From Aphanomyces cochlioides (taxonomy: Eukaryota > Oomycota > Saprolegniomycetes > Saprolegniales > Verrucalvaceae): a DNA stretch of 64,000 bases. The position numbers were made by a program, and so were the translations under genes. Position 1 is the first letter of the stretch. Every line of letters starts with the position of its first letter. The notes beneath the pieces are model-generated. The model was not told the DNA's origin, searched no databases, and was given only the letters and a program-made list of their open reading frames with translations. Positions 10,061 through 20,532 of the stretch are shown here, in pieces. The stretch lies in NCBI GenBank assembly GCA_019828595.1, contig JAHQRK010000006.1, positions 744,001 through 808,000 of the forward strand, written 5' to 3'.

Positions 10061-11400
10061 TCCTTCGTGAAAAAGTGAGAACACAAGTGCTTTGAATTGA
10101 ACGTGATTTTATTTAAGCAGAACCCCAATACTCGAAATAAGCATTGTTAAACGTGAAGACAGGCTAGATTTATTTTTGATAGGCGTGGTTTTATGCTCTA
10201 AAACAACAAGCAAATTGGGTGAAAAGCGCAATAGTTACGGTACTTTAATGTTGCAATATTCCCAGGAAGAACCATTTATTCTACGATATATTACAGTCAG
10301 ACACGAATTTTGAGTTCGAAGATATTAGAGGGAATCAAATTAGGGAATTTGATTTTTCTTTTTGTTTTCGATCTCTTGTTTCGGCCTACGAAAAGCAAAA
10401 CTCGAAAAGTGCGGTCGACATGCAAAAGCAGCTGATTTTTCTAATTTGATTCCCCTACTGTATTAGAGCCCGTTTGGTGGAACAAGAAATATCACAATAT
10501 CGGTGAATATATGTCATAATCATCGGTTATGACATTTTGAAACATATCATGGCGTGTTTGGTGGGCTCAAGATATTCCAAGAACATCGATAAATTTTGTG
10601 ATAAAAATATTTTCGAAAATGTTTCAATTAATTGACACATACACTATTTAAGGTTTACACAAGCATTTTCTCTATCATGATCGTTAAATAGTGTAATTTC
10701 AAACGTTTTAAATGTTTGAAAAACATGTTCGAAGCATTGAATTTCATTTCATTTGAAGTTTGTATTGCGTCATTTTTGCGTCAAAATGGCTGCGTCGATA
10801 TTTTCTTTGCAAGATTCCAGTTTTTTTCTAGAGACACAATATATAGGGTTTCCCCTATATATTTTTGTTGTAATATTGTCTTTTTCACCCAAATTTGTAT
10901 TTTTTTACCAAAATCGAATTCGATTCCAAATCGATTCGATCATACTGAAGTCAAGTATAAATGGCAAGTATGGCAAACGTCCCAAATTAATTACACGTGT
11001 GTCTGGGTGTGTTTTGCGTGAATTAGGGAAATACTCGATTCTGATTGGCTGAGCGATTTGCATATCGATTTGAAAAATCGATACATCTGCTGCATCTTAT
11101 GATAAAAACATGATCTTTTTGTATCAGAGTGTGATAGGAAATCTATCACAGTTGCCTGAAGAACATTATCAAAACAAGTTTTTGACTTGATTTCAGTATA
11201 CAGATCTGAAATGTGCAAAATTCTGAGCAACTGTCATAGAGATTCTATCACGGTTTCTCAACAAATATTGGCAGATATGAAGCTTTTCATTTAGTCGCCA
11301 GCATGAAGTCTAACCGAGAAACAAAGATGCTCTGAATAAATTTAACGTCTAGTACGGATATAAGCTAGGCTAGCTGCAGCATGCATGCACATTGTCAGCG
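10061..11400. other. AT-rich repeat-derived sequence without a supported gene
   Basis: Contains an older repeat copy (about 10873-11085) that matches the two flanks of the Harbinger insertion, short inverted repeats (ACACTATTTAA near 10644 and its complement near 10684; GAGCCC/GGGCTC bracketing about 10465-10570), and only low-complexity frames. Confidence 0.55.
10873..11085 (+). repeat. Sister copy of the repeat that hosts the Harbinger element (no insertion)
   Basis: Its left half matches 4598-4684 (TTGTCTTTTTCAC, then AAATTTGTATTTTT, ending TCAAGTATAA) and its right half matches 7069-7190 (identical ATACTCGATTCTGATTGGCT, then similar AT-rich sequence ending GACACAT/GATACAT). It has a single TAA where the other copy has the element. 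Confidence 0.75.
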
Positions 11401-13990
11401 AAATAGCGCGGCAATTCCATGACAAAGACGGTCGCCAACCTCTCGTCGACCACGAGTTTCTCCATCTCACTGAAAGATTCCATCGATTTTATCCGCAAGA
11501 TGATTGAGCAAACACAAGGTGATCCATGCCATGCACACGAATCTTCATCCTCAAGTCCAAGCTTCACTCGAGGCCTCTTCCATGCTACAGCTTACCTATG
11601 ATGGAAGATCTGCAGTCGGAGTATGACCAGCGTCGTCGCTGGAATCGAAGTTTGTACTCACCCAGCCAGTTGAGCAAACGTGACGAGAATTTTCACCTGA
11701 TGCGCGCTCTACTGCCTCAGCGACTTGGGAGCCTCCTCGGGAGGCTTTGACCTCACAGCTGCTCCATTTCCATCGACGTGGAGCTCCCTGCTTCTATCAA
11801 GACGACTCGGATGAAAGGATACATTAAGTTAGGAAATATCGTACGAGAGCATGGTGTGAATGATGGGCTTGGCATGTTTTAACCCGAGAGCATGACGACC
11901 GGCGGCGCTTGATCAAGTGTCGTGGTCTGTTCATTTGATTCCTTTGAAGCTGGCGCAAATGCCGCATGGAACGGAAAGCTCGAGACGCCGACGCAAATAC
12001 AAGGCGGCGGCGCTGCTTTCTTGTCGTTTGGCTGTCGAGTCTTACGAGACAAAAGACGTGGCGCGAGGAGCATGTCGGTACAAGTTGGCGAAATCAAGAG
12101 TGAAAGAGGAGCGAACCTTCCACTCGCTTGTTGTCAAGCTGCGTGAGTTACATGCCACGTCCAAGCGGCGCCCGCCAATCGTTGCCGCCGAATGCGAAAT
12201 GAAAACCATAGACAAGGCAAAAATAGCACACAGAGACGCAAAATTACAAATTTTCATGCAAAGTTAGCTAGAGTTAAAGAATAAAAGAGTGGATAAGAGG
12301 ATAAGAAGAGACTACCTTTTATAACTTTTAGGACGCTTGCCATGAGGCAAAGTCAACGCAACGTCAAGATAGCTGCACCAATGAGCGGCTGTCACATGCG
12401 AAGGGATGATCGCCGCGAGACTCTTCTTGTGGGAGCGACTACTCCGCGGCGATCGAGTCGTCCGCTGTCGATAGCGTCAAGGCTGGCCTTCAGGAAGTTC
12501 TCTTCATGGAAACAACGGAGAGGATGGCGCGCCTTTGGTACGTCAGTTGGAGTGTCGTCGTCTACATGGTTCCGGAATATATCAGTCCACTTGATGCGGT
12601 GCCGCCAGTGTCTCCATCCAGTGTAGGGTTTATGAAAGAGGGGATGGACTCTATGCTGAATGGCCGGTGGACTTTAAACATGGATACGACAGCGCCGTAG
12701 CTTTGTCATGAGAGACAAAGGCGACGAGAGCTGAAAAAAGCTCCATCGTGTTGAGGTTGACAGTGGAGAGAGATGCGACGGAGGTGACTTGGCATTTCCT
12801 ACGATGGATGAGGATGGCAATGGCCGCAGAAGTGATGACAAGAAATCGAAGGATGACGACACCGACGATCAAGCGTTTGATCGTTCCGACATGTTTGCAA
12901 GAAATCTCAAAGCTTGTCTTGATGGAAGCAACGCCATGATCGAGACATGACGGCTTTCAAATGCGAGAGATCGTTGTCAGACGCGATTGCTCTTTCTTTC
13001 TTCGATATACCGAAGAAAAGCAGCGTTACGACGAGCGTGATTCGTCTTCTACTCCCGTCAGCGTGCACAGCTGAGGCTCTCACCCTTCTTTGCTCCACCA
13101 TGGAGAACAGTCTTGCTATCCAAAGCACTTTAGAAAGATCATTTCAGCCCCCTTTGTGTGTCTTCCAGCAGTTTCATGCGCCCGATTGACAACACATCGG
13201 CGTGTCAAGGGAGCGGCCATCTCTATATCTTCTACCCTCTCTATCCTCACAAAGTCCGTAGAAGCTCTACTTCCAAGGAGATCGATCCACACTCGACCCT
13301 CCTTCCTCCAATACACCGTCGCCTCTTTCCATCGATTCCACTTGAATTCTGCGACCGAATTCCACTCGACGAACGTGTATATATATATATACACACGCGC
13401 TTCTCCACTGAATCGCAATCTCTACTCCAAGCGTCATACGCTCTCAATACCTTGCGCCGAGAATGAAAATCCACTGAGAAGGTTTCCCATCTTGTTTCCA
13501 TCATTTTTTGAAAAATATGGTCAAGAGAAGATGCGAGGAAATGCCGCCGCATGTGCAATCTTCCTATTTTTTCAAATCTTTGAGGCGAAAAAAACAGATC
13601 GCGCAACGCACACTATCTCTCCTTCAACGGCGCACTTTCAACCTCTTTCCATCTCTTCATCACAAGGCTACAGGATCTCTACCGCTGTCCATCTCGTCTC
13701 CATGACGAGGACTTTGAAATTTCCCATGGAAAAACCATCGGCAAAAGTCCCTTGGACGCCGCCAAGAGCAAGGCCACAGAGGACGTCACACATCCACCTC
13801 TCGAGTACAGCTGAAGAGGGAGGTGACATAACGTGGCAGCCTGGCGGTGCTGTCCGCAAAGTTTCTTCCGTCGACATCGATTGGCTCCATGGGAAATTTT
13901 TCGCATGGGAAAGTTTTCGCCACGACGGACTCAGAGTTTGTCTGCTCGTCGTGACGCGCCACCGAGTGGCAGCTACAAGTAGAGTAGCGT
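11401..13990. other. Probably decayed coding sequence and promoter region, no supported gene
   Basis: Several medium frames with coding-like residue composition occur on the plus strand (about 11604-11750, 11917-12267, 12506-12700, 12748-12939) but they do not connect into one clean spliced model and match no family I recognise. One (11917-12267) is Arg/Lys rich like a basic DNA-binding segment. From about 13200 the sequence is C/T-rich and resembles the promoter side of the zinc-finger gene at 14004. A short TA/TATA microsatellite lies at 13377-13395. Confidence 0.4.
13377..13395. repeat. TA-type microsatellite
   Basis: A run of alternating TA followed by CACA, within the region upstream of the zinc-finger genes. 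Confidence 0.8.
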
Positions 13991-14003
13991 GACAACGTAG
14001 CTG

Positions 14004-14717
14004 ATGAGCCTTCAGGATGATCGGCGCCATGGGCTTGGCATGTCATTTTCAAATTTGACATCCTTGGAGATGAGTCAATGCACATTCAATGACTGCAACA
14101 ACCAGACGCTCTTTGGCTCGGACAAGTGCAGCTTTCATAAAAATCGCCGCCAGTGCAAAGCCCCCGACTGCCGCAATCAAGTCTACGCGCGGGGCGTCTG
14201 TGTCCGCCACGGGGGGAAGAAACCATGCCAAATCCAAGGCTGCACGTTGTTTGCGCGCGGCGGCGTCTTTTGTATCTCCCACGGGGGCTACGTCGTCAAG
14301 CGATTCTGCACCGTGGACGGATGCCTCACGCAAGCACATGCGCGGAATCTCTGCGTCCGACATGGAGGCGGACGCCTCTGCTACTACGAAGGATGCCGCC
14401 ACCATGCACGCGAAGGCGGATGGTGCACGAAACACCGCGCTTTCGCAGTCAAACCCGAGTCATCCGCGCCGTCGTCCCCAGCAAAAGACAGCGGCGTCCA
14501 AGTTGCTGACAACGCGTCGCCCAAAGCGTCGCCCACGGAGCTCTACAACGAGTGGATCCAACTGACCCATCAAGTGGTCAAGAGTCTCCAAGCGGACATT
14601 GCATCGACGTTGCTCGAACCGATGCCAGAGCCATCGCTCGCGTCGCCAAACGCCGCGTGCGACTCGTACTTGGACTGGCAGTTCCTCCTCGACGACATTG
14701 ACTTCCTCAGCGTTTGA
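14004..14717 (+). CDS. WRKY19-like multi-zinc-finger protein, copy 1
   Basis: A 237 aa intronless protein. It carries five tandem fingers of the form C-x4-C-x(8-11)-C-x2-H (for example CTFNDC...CSFH, CKAPDC...CVRH, CQIQGC...CISH, CTVDGC...CVRH, CYYEGC...CTKH) in about residues 23-145. A Ser/Pro linker and a conserved C-terminal helix (SPTELYNEWIQLTHQVV) follow, ending in an acidic-hydrophobic tail (WQFLLDDIDFL) that resembles an activation segment. Oomycete proteins of this type are annotated by similarity to the C-terminal zinc fingers of plant WRKY19; DNA binding is likely but unproven. Two ATGs (14004 and 14040) are possible starts. Copy 2 lies 880 bp downstream. Confidence 0.88.
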   Translation: MSLQDDRRHGLGMSFSNLTSLEMSQCTFNDCNNQTLFGSDKCSFHKNRRQCKAPDCRNQVYARGVCVRHGGKKPCQIQGCTLFARGGVFCISHGGYVVKRFCTVDGCLTQAHARNLCVRHGGGRLCYYEGCRHHAREGGWCTKHRAFAVKPESSAPSSPAKDSGVQVADNASPKASPTELYNEWIQLTHQVVKSLQADIASTLLEPMPEPSLASPNAACDSYLDWQFLLDDIDFLSV

Positions 14718-15597
14718 TCCCTATAAGCTCCATCTACACTCGACGACCCCCATAGAGCGAGTACCTTCCAGACAAGTCTTTCCCTACGGCTTGTATTTAA
14801 TGCGACTAATTATGAATTCGATTTTACCTCTTCCTTGAGCTCTTCCCCTTGCGACACCCCTCCTTCTCCCTCTTCCGTCATAAATGCTCCGTAGCTCTCG
14901 TGACGACGCGCTTCGCGATGGACAGTTGGGTTGCTTCTTTTGCTTGAGACAAGACGGCGTTGTCCTCGTGGAGTACAATAATCCAAACAGCTTCGCGAAA
15001 TCTGGAAAAGTTTCCAGCTGTCGTCGTCCACAAGTTCATGAAGCATCATGCGAATTCGGTCCAGATTGCAACGCCACGCTCTCTTTTCATCGAGATGCCT
15101 GTATCTTCCTTGTAGAGAAGCAAGTTGCTTCTGTCTCAACTCTTCATCTCTACTAGTACCAGCAAGCAGAGTCTCCCTTGGTCTTTGTATCATCGTATGG
15201 TTGTGTCTCTCCTTCAGGCTCTCTAAATAGCAACAGAGACCGACCGTATCTTCACGGGAGAGAGGGAGAAGGTTGCAACATCGTGCTGCTCGATCTCTCT
15301 CGCGCGCGCCATCCGTCTTGAGGACTGGAGCTCCACTCTACGGTACATTTCTTGTCGATGGAGGTCATTACGCACGTCTTCCTTGTCATCCTTGTACTGT
15401 AGTCGTTCCGCTTGTTCATGGATCTTCTTTTCCCACCCATCGACTTTGGCGCGTCACTGGCATGAGTTTGTGGAGAACATTTTCAATATTTTTCAATTTT
15501 GTCGTGGCCAATCGAGACGGATCTCCATGCTGTTTCTACCACAGTCTGGTCATGCCACCAGGTTGAAGAGCCTCTGCACTTCCAAGGCGTCGTCCTC

Positions 15598-16377
15598 ATG
15601 GACCATTTTCAAATCTGCGTTGGACTTCTCATTGACATGACACCATGCACATTCAACGACTGCAGCAACGAAGCGCTTCCTGGATCGACGAAATGCTCCT
15701 TCCATAAGAATCGACGCCAATGCAAAGCCGCCGACTGCCGCAATCAAGTCTACGCCCGCGGTCTTTGTGTCCGTCATGGAGGGAAGAAGACGTGCGAGTT
15801 CAACGGATGCACGCTCTTCGCAAGAGGCGGCAACTTTTGCGCCATGCATGGAGGCAGCACGGTCAAGCGGTTTTGCCGCGTCGAAGGATGCCAGAAACAA
15901 GCGCATGCGAAAAACTTGTGCGTCCGACATGGAGGCGGGCGCTTGTGCTACTTTGAAGGATGCCAACACCATGCGCGGGAAGGTGGATGGTGCCATAAGC
16001 ATCGCCACTGCCAGCGCCCTCGAGATAGCCCCTTCTCGTCACCGGTCAAGTCCGAGACGGCAGCCTCTCCGGTGAAACCTGTCGACATCTTGCCGATTCC
16101 AGTGCCAGAAGCCTCTAAGACGTCGTCTCCGTCCGAGTTGTACCATCAATGGCTTCAGTTGACACACGAAATGCTCGTTGGACTGCACGGCGATCCGTCA
16201 TCGATGGGTGCGCTCTCAACGTTGCTGGCGCCACTTCACCGTCTGCCATCACCAGAGACCAAGTCGGACCGGTTCTCCCACAAAGTCGACTGGGATTCGC
16301 TTCTCCTCGACGACGACGTTCTCATGAGTGACGAGCTCGCCGCCGATTTCAATGGATTGTTCCCCGTCCAGTCGTAG
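15598..16377 (+). CDS. WRKY19-like multi-zinc-finger protein, copy 2
   Basis: A tandem paralogue of the gene at 14004. It has the same five C-x4-C...C-x2-H fingers with near-identical linkers (KNRRQCKAADCRNQVYARGLC, RLCYFEGCQHHAREGGWC) and the same C-terminal helix (SPSELYHQWLQLTHEML), but a longer Pro/Ser linker and a different acidic end (DSLLLDDDVLMSDE). The start is the ATG at 15598 or 15637; similarity to copy 1 begins near MDHFQI, which favours 15598. A CT-rich leader precedes it. Same orientation and ~1.6 kb spacing indicate local duplication. The role is probably transcriptional regulation, by inference. Confidence 0.88.
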   Translation: MDHFQICVGLLIDMTPCTFNDCSNEALPGSTKCSFHKNRRQCKAADCRNQVYARGLCVRHGGKKTCEFNGCTLFARGGNFCAMHGGSTVKRFCRVEGCQKQAHAKNLCVRHGGGRLCYFEGCQHHAREGGWCHKHRHCQRPRDSPFSSPVKSETAASPVKPVDILPIPVPEASKTSSPSELYHQWLQLTHEMLVGLHGDPSSMGALSTLLAPLHRLPSPETKSDRFSHKVDWDSLLLDDDVLMSDELAADFNGLFPVQS

Positions 16378-16378
16378 A

Positions 16379-16711
16379 TCATGCAGTTGTAGATGGTGTC
16401 TTGCCGTCGCGTAGTATATTTATTGTCTCCCCGAATGTCTTCTCGTTCAACCATGTATGGCCTCTGCAGTCAATGAAGTCAATGAGCGACTTCAAACTCA
16501 AGGAGAGCTCACGTCGCTGCGCCGCCGAGGGAGATTGATCTTTCCTGCGGCTAAGATTCAAACTACTGGTGACCTCAATGAAGGTCCCACTCAGGTCGTA
16601 TAGATCAACGTGCAATGCCAGAGACGCGTCGTCATGTCCCTCGCTGGTGGAAGCAATATTTTCCACCTCATCAAGTAAAATAAATTTTAATTGGCTGAAA
16701 ATATAAAACAT
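16379..16711 (-). CDS. Doubtful small ORF
   Basis: A 110-codon frame whose stop lies immediately after the copy 2 zinc-finger stop. No motif is recognised, and its 5' part runs into AT-rich intergenic sequence containing paired CCAAT-like boxes. It could be a remnant, or chance. Confidence 0.15.
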   Translation of the reverse strand: MFYIFSQLKFILLDEVENIASTSEGHDDASLALHVDLYDLSGTFIEVTSSLNLSRRKDQSPSAAQRRELSLSLKSLIDFIDCRGHTWLNEKTFGETINILRDGKTPSTTA

Positions 16712-17246
16712 TTCTTCAAATTTCCACCAATCAAAAGCGTGGCAACTGTATATTACGTCTAGTCAATGCTACATCCACGCTAGCTTGCTCGAAATGGCGT
16801 CTAATGGTACTTCCATATCGTTTGGCCTTGGAATCGCTTACGAAAACCTGACAATCGTTGACAAGAACGCATGCATGCCCGCTCTGAAGTGTCAGGGCTA
16901 AAGCAATTTGATATTAAAAAAATAATTTTCGGTATTTTATCCAATAATAAAATGAAATTCATTGGATAAAAATAAAATTGATTTTTTGGATTGTGCAGAC
17001 GAAAGTTTGAACCTTAAAATGTGCATGCTCGACCATGTGGCATGGAAGTCTTGTTCAGGAAAGGACTGAATTTGGAGCTGCTCGGCCAGCCGTACGTGAC
17101 AATTGGGACGTGGCAAACGCGAAATATCTGCGCCAGGATTCCTCCACGAAAGGACGAACCTCAGCTGCAGGAATTCCGCGACCTGGCGACCTCCAACGAC
17201 CCGGCGAGCTCCATGGTCATTTTCCAATTCGCCTCCAACCAACAAG
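16712..17246. other. Intergenic region
   Basis: AT-rich sequence with ATTGG/CCAAT pairs about 40 bp apart (near 16683-16735 and 16940-16968) and overlapping short frames upstream of the zinc-finger gene at 17247. No supported gene. Confidence 0.5.
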
Positions 17247-17471
17247 ATGATCCAAAACATGAGCCTCCTCACTCAAAAACTCCGTGCTTTCTTCACGAAG
17301 AACCAACCTGAAGCTGCTGCTACAACATCCGACGCGAAGACCAAGGAATGGTTTGCCGACCAGTGGCGATGTGCTGAATGCTTCCAAGTCAACACTTCCC
17401 GTGGCGGCGAATGCACCAAGTGCAACACGCACTACGACGCCTACACGTACCAATGCAGCTTGACCTTCTAA
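17247..17471 (+). CDS. Small RanBP2-type zinc-finger protein
   Basis: A 74 aa protein; the start is the ATG at 17247 (a second at 17259). The C-terminal half carries one RanBP2/NZF-type finger, WRCAECFQVNTSRGGECTKC, matching the W-x-C-x2-C-x3-N-x6-C-x2-C consensus, with the structural Trp and Asn present. Such fingers bind ubiquitin, Ran or RNA; nothing here decides between them. The N-terminus is a short basic helix followed by an Ala/Thr linker. An upstream open frame exists (17103) but looks like leader sequence. Confidence 0.7.
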   Translation: MIQNMSLLTQKLRAFFTKNQPEAAATTSDAKTKEWFADQWRCAECFQVNTSRGGECTKCNTHYDAYTYQCSLTF

Positions 17472-17601
17472 ACTAATTTTAATCCGAGTATTTCATGAAC
17501 CCCCTTCGTCAATTCTCTTTCTTCCCCTCTGTCCCATCCATCAAACTCTTAAAAAAACGACCGCGACACTTGTGTCGGTTCTCTCTAGGAATAGCATCTC
17601 C

Positions 17602-17985
17602 ATGCACTCCAATCCACTTTTGAAAATGCATTTCTACCTGTGCGTGGTCCTTTCCATCATCAGTGGAGCCACAGTTTCGTCGAGTCCCCGACAAATCTTT
17701 TCAGCAGTAGCAGCAGCAGAACCGACAACCATAGCAACGACAGTGCCAAGCAGCGATGACGTCCCCTTTGACAATGAAGAATTGCTCCATGACTTGGGAA
17801 TCCCCTTTGATGTTGAGCTCGAAATGCTCCTCCGTGAAGCTGAGCAGGCCCACAAAGAGGCGTTGACCACGCCACCATCGCCAGAGTTTCACGTCACAGC
17901 CGTCGGGAGTAGCGCCATGGCTACAAGTGTCCATGGCTTCCTTGTCGTCCTCCTTTTTTGCGTTGTCTTTGAATTGCAGGAATAA
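17602..17985 (+). CDS. Probable GPI-anchored secreted protein
   Basis: A 127 aa protein from the ATG at 17602, or 119 aa from the ATG at 17626, which gives the cleaner signal peptide (MHFYLCVVLSIISGATVSS). The mature part is Thr/Ser-rich then acidic (DDVPFDNEELLHDLGIPFDVELEMLLREAEQAHKEA). The C-terminus has a small-residue site (GSSAMATS) and a hydrophobic tail (GFLVVLLFCVVFELQE), the usual layout of a GPI-attachment signal; a single membrane span is the alternative. No family recognised. It is convergent with CDK5RAP3, stops 15 bp apart. Confidence 0.6.
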   Translation: MHSNPLLKMHFYLCVVLSIISGATVSSSPRQIFSAVAAAEPTTIATTVPSSDDVPFDNEELLHDLGIPFDVELEMLLREAEQAHKEALTTPPSPEFHVTAVGSSAMATSVHGFLVVLLFCVVFELQE

Positions 17986-18000
17986 TTTGTTATACATTTG

Positions 18001-19783
18001 CTACAATAGATTGATTTCTCCAATAATGCTGACCTTGTTGCCCTTGAATAGTGGCGACAGCGCTGTCTCCAGTTGAGCTTGGAGCTCTTTGGCTTTGGCA
18101 ACAAGTTCTTTGATCTGCGGATGCGTTGCTGCGTTCGTCGCTTGTAAATCCGCGTTCTTGTCCTCCAACGATCGAATTTGGGTAGTCAATTTCTCGGATC
18201 GGAGTCGCTGCATCTCAAGTTGCGTCACCAATCGGTCGAGATAACTAGATATGGCTTACGCATGAGTGAGAAGAGACCATCCTACCGTGGCGACGATTTG
18301 ATGAGTAGAAGTTGTTGCAGTCGTTTGTCGCTCAGCAGCGCAATGGCACTATCGACGGTAGAAATGTACTTGTCAGTCGTTTTGATGCTTTGTTGTGACA
18401 ACAAGGCTACAACATTTGGTCATTCTTGATGAAGAGTCGACGACGACACTCACGTCCACACATTTGGAATTGATTTGCAAATGCCACGTCATCGGATTTG
18501 AGTTCCAGCTGTCTCTAAGAGCGCTTCAGACGCAATGGAGTCCAAAGGGATCCAGTACCTGGACGAGGAATGCTCGCAGCTCAATCAATTCGTTTGTAAT
18601 TCGGATTCGGAATTGGGATTCCAACAAGAGTTCAACTTTAGTTGATGGCCCAGAGCTGCTAGGAGCACAATGGATGGGTACATTTGTGGTCGAGATGTCC
18701 CATTCAATGTCAGTGGATTCAGTGATGCCCCAGTCAATGCCAGAATCGTCACCTGGATTTGGCGATGTAGTTTCGTCTTTCCATTTGATCTCAACCGTTT
18801 CTTCAAAATTGGCAACTTGCTCAACTGGAGATGAGTCGAACGATGAATTCCGTAGAGCATCTAAAGCTTCAAAGCGAGGCTTGTTGGAGTTGCCTTCAGG
18901 AACCGATGAAAACAAATACTGCTGTAGGTCGTCTTGATAACGACAGACTTCAGCCAAGGCGTCGTCACACAACAAAGTTGCAATATCGCGAAACAAAAAC
19001 GGCAGTTCGTATACAAGAGCTTGGAGCTCAAGTCGGAAATCTTGGCCTGAAATCCTTAAATCGGCGCAAGATTGAGCCAATTTGCGCTTTGCCTCGGCGA
19101 TGCTCTTGGTGTGCTCCTGAATATCAAGTGAGAAATGGCTCTTGCGTGAACCTCAAACAAACCGCTATTTTTCGATTGTTGTCGGCTATATGCTTCTCGT
19201 TTTTCAGAATCGACTTCTTCAGTGCAGGGCTACAATGCGTCACGTGATCATCGTGATCTTGGAATCGAGTGAATACATATCAAACAACGCATACTGCTGC
19301 AGAAATCGCGCAACTTCCGCGGCGTAAACGTTATTTTTCTCGTAGGTACTGACAATTGCAAGCCATGCTTTAAGCAACGGTGATGTATACTATTTGCAAA
19401 GATGAGAGAATGAGCATTCGATGGAATGGAAGTGCCTTACTTGACCAAAGATGTTTCGTGCTTGACCTTCGTCGGAGTTTTCGAGGAATCGAGCGACAGC
19501 TTTACATTCAAAATAGTGAATATTCTCTGGTACTCATCATATATCTCATGCGAATGTTAGAATGGTTTACCTTTGTTCTCAACAAGTTGTTTCGCTTCAA
19601 GAGGCAAGTTGTCAAAATTGATCGTGACTGATTCTTTGATAGCGCGGATCTGCTCTTGCCATTTTAACGGGACAATCTTCCGGTCGATTAGGCTCTCTAT
19701 TGAACGGCATGGGCGGCGTTGTACATACAGAAGAGACAGAATTCCTTACCGACGAGTTTCTTGACGTGCAAGTCGATCTGCAT
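18001..19783 (-). CDS. CDK5RAP3: CDK5RAP3 / C53 (UFMylation ligase complex, ER-phagy receptor)
   Basis: Nine exons (19750-19783, 19571-19696, 19441-19499, 19295-19389, 19163-19229, 18559-19116, 18454-18514, 18286-18406, 18001-18244) give 454 aa. The introns are 41-71 nt. Family hallmarks are the N-terminal IDLHVKKLVESLIDRK...LKWQ, a central segment with YELP, an acidic region with the shuffled ATG8-interacting motif IDWG (codons at 18727-18738) and a nearby IEWD, and the C-terminal coiled coil ending near GEINLL. In animals and plants CDK5RAP3 works with UFL1 and DDRGK1 in UFM1 conjugation of the ribosome and in stress-induced ER autophagy. It is divergent from PPIH with 104 bp between start codons. 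Confidence 0.93.
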
Positions 19784-19887
19784 GGATCAACACAAATTTG
19801 AAAATGACACAAGAAAACCTGTGAGAAATGATATTTTATTGAATGATGGAGTATTTTCCATTTGACCTTCAAGCCCACAGATCGAAA
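19784..19887. promoter_or_regulatory. Short bidirectional promoter between CDK5RAP3 and PPIH
   Basis: Only 104 bp separate the two divergent start codons, so both promoters and 5' leaders must overlap here. No ATCCGGAT box is present. Confidence 0.55.
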
Positions 19888-20532
19888 ATGGACCCTCTGC
19901 TCGCGGAAGCTCTGCGCAAAGGCAACGTCGTTGTCTTCTTTGACGTCGCGCTCGGCGGAGCGCCGCTTGGACGTATCCGCATGGAGCTCTTCAAGAACGA
20001 TTGCCCAAAGACCGTCGAGAATTTCCGCCAGTTTTGCACGGGCGAGTACCGCAGGAATGAATTGCCCGTTGGATACAAAGGAAGCACATTTCACCGCGTG
20101 ATCAAGGATTTCATGGTCCAAGGCGGTGATTTTCTCAAGGTATGAGCTACTAGTGTATAGTGTGAATGCTTAGAATCGACGATGTAGGGCGATGGGACTG
20201 GCCGCATGAGTATTTATGGCGACAAGTTCGCCGACGAGAACTTTCGACTGCGACACACAGAAGCAGGACTTCTCTCGATGGTAAGTTTGCCAAATGAAGC
20301 TTGGTGGATGACTTATGCTGTGCTCTAGGCAAACAGTGGACCAGGGACAAATGGCTGCCAGTTTTTCATCACGTGTGGACCATGTGACTGGTTGGACGGC
20401 AAACACGTAGTCTTTGGCAAATTGCTCGATAGTGCGTCTCTCCTCGTCATGCGAAAGATCGAAAGCGTGCCAACTGGACCAAACAACAAACCTCGAACGC
20501 CAGTCATTATTACTGAATGCGGTGAATTGTAA
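19888..20532 (+). CDS. PPIH: Spliceosomal cyclophilin H (U4/U6 snRNP-associated peptidyl-prolyl isomerase)
   Basis: Three exons (19888-20139, 20188-20280, 20329-20532) encode 182 aa. The start is the ATG at 19888 ([13 protein letters not shown]). Cyclophilin core motifs are complete: [15 protein letters not shown] with the catalytic Arg, the QFFIT-type segment, and [11 protein letters not shown] with the cyclosporin-binding Trp. The short insertion ([15 protein letters not shown]) and the [12 protein letters not shown] context place it in the PPIH/USA-CyP subfamily, which binds the PRPF4 component of U4/U6 snRNP. Catalytic proline isomerisation in the nucleus is expected. Confidence 0.95.

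Noticed and set aside
13090..13992. 300-codon plus-strand frame
   Set aside because: C/T-rich simple sequence with a TA microsatellite, no ATG-supported start, no domain; it is the promoter side of the zinc-finger gene.
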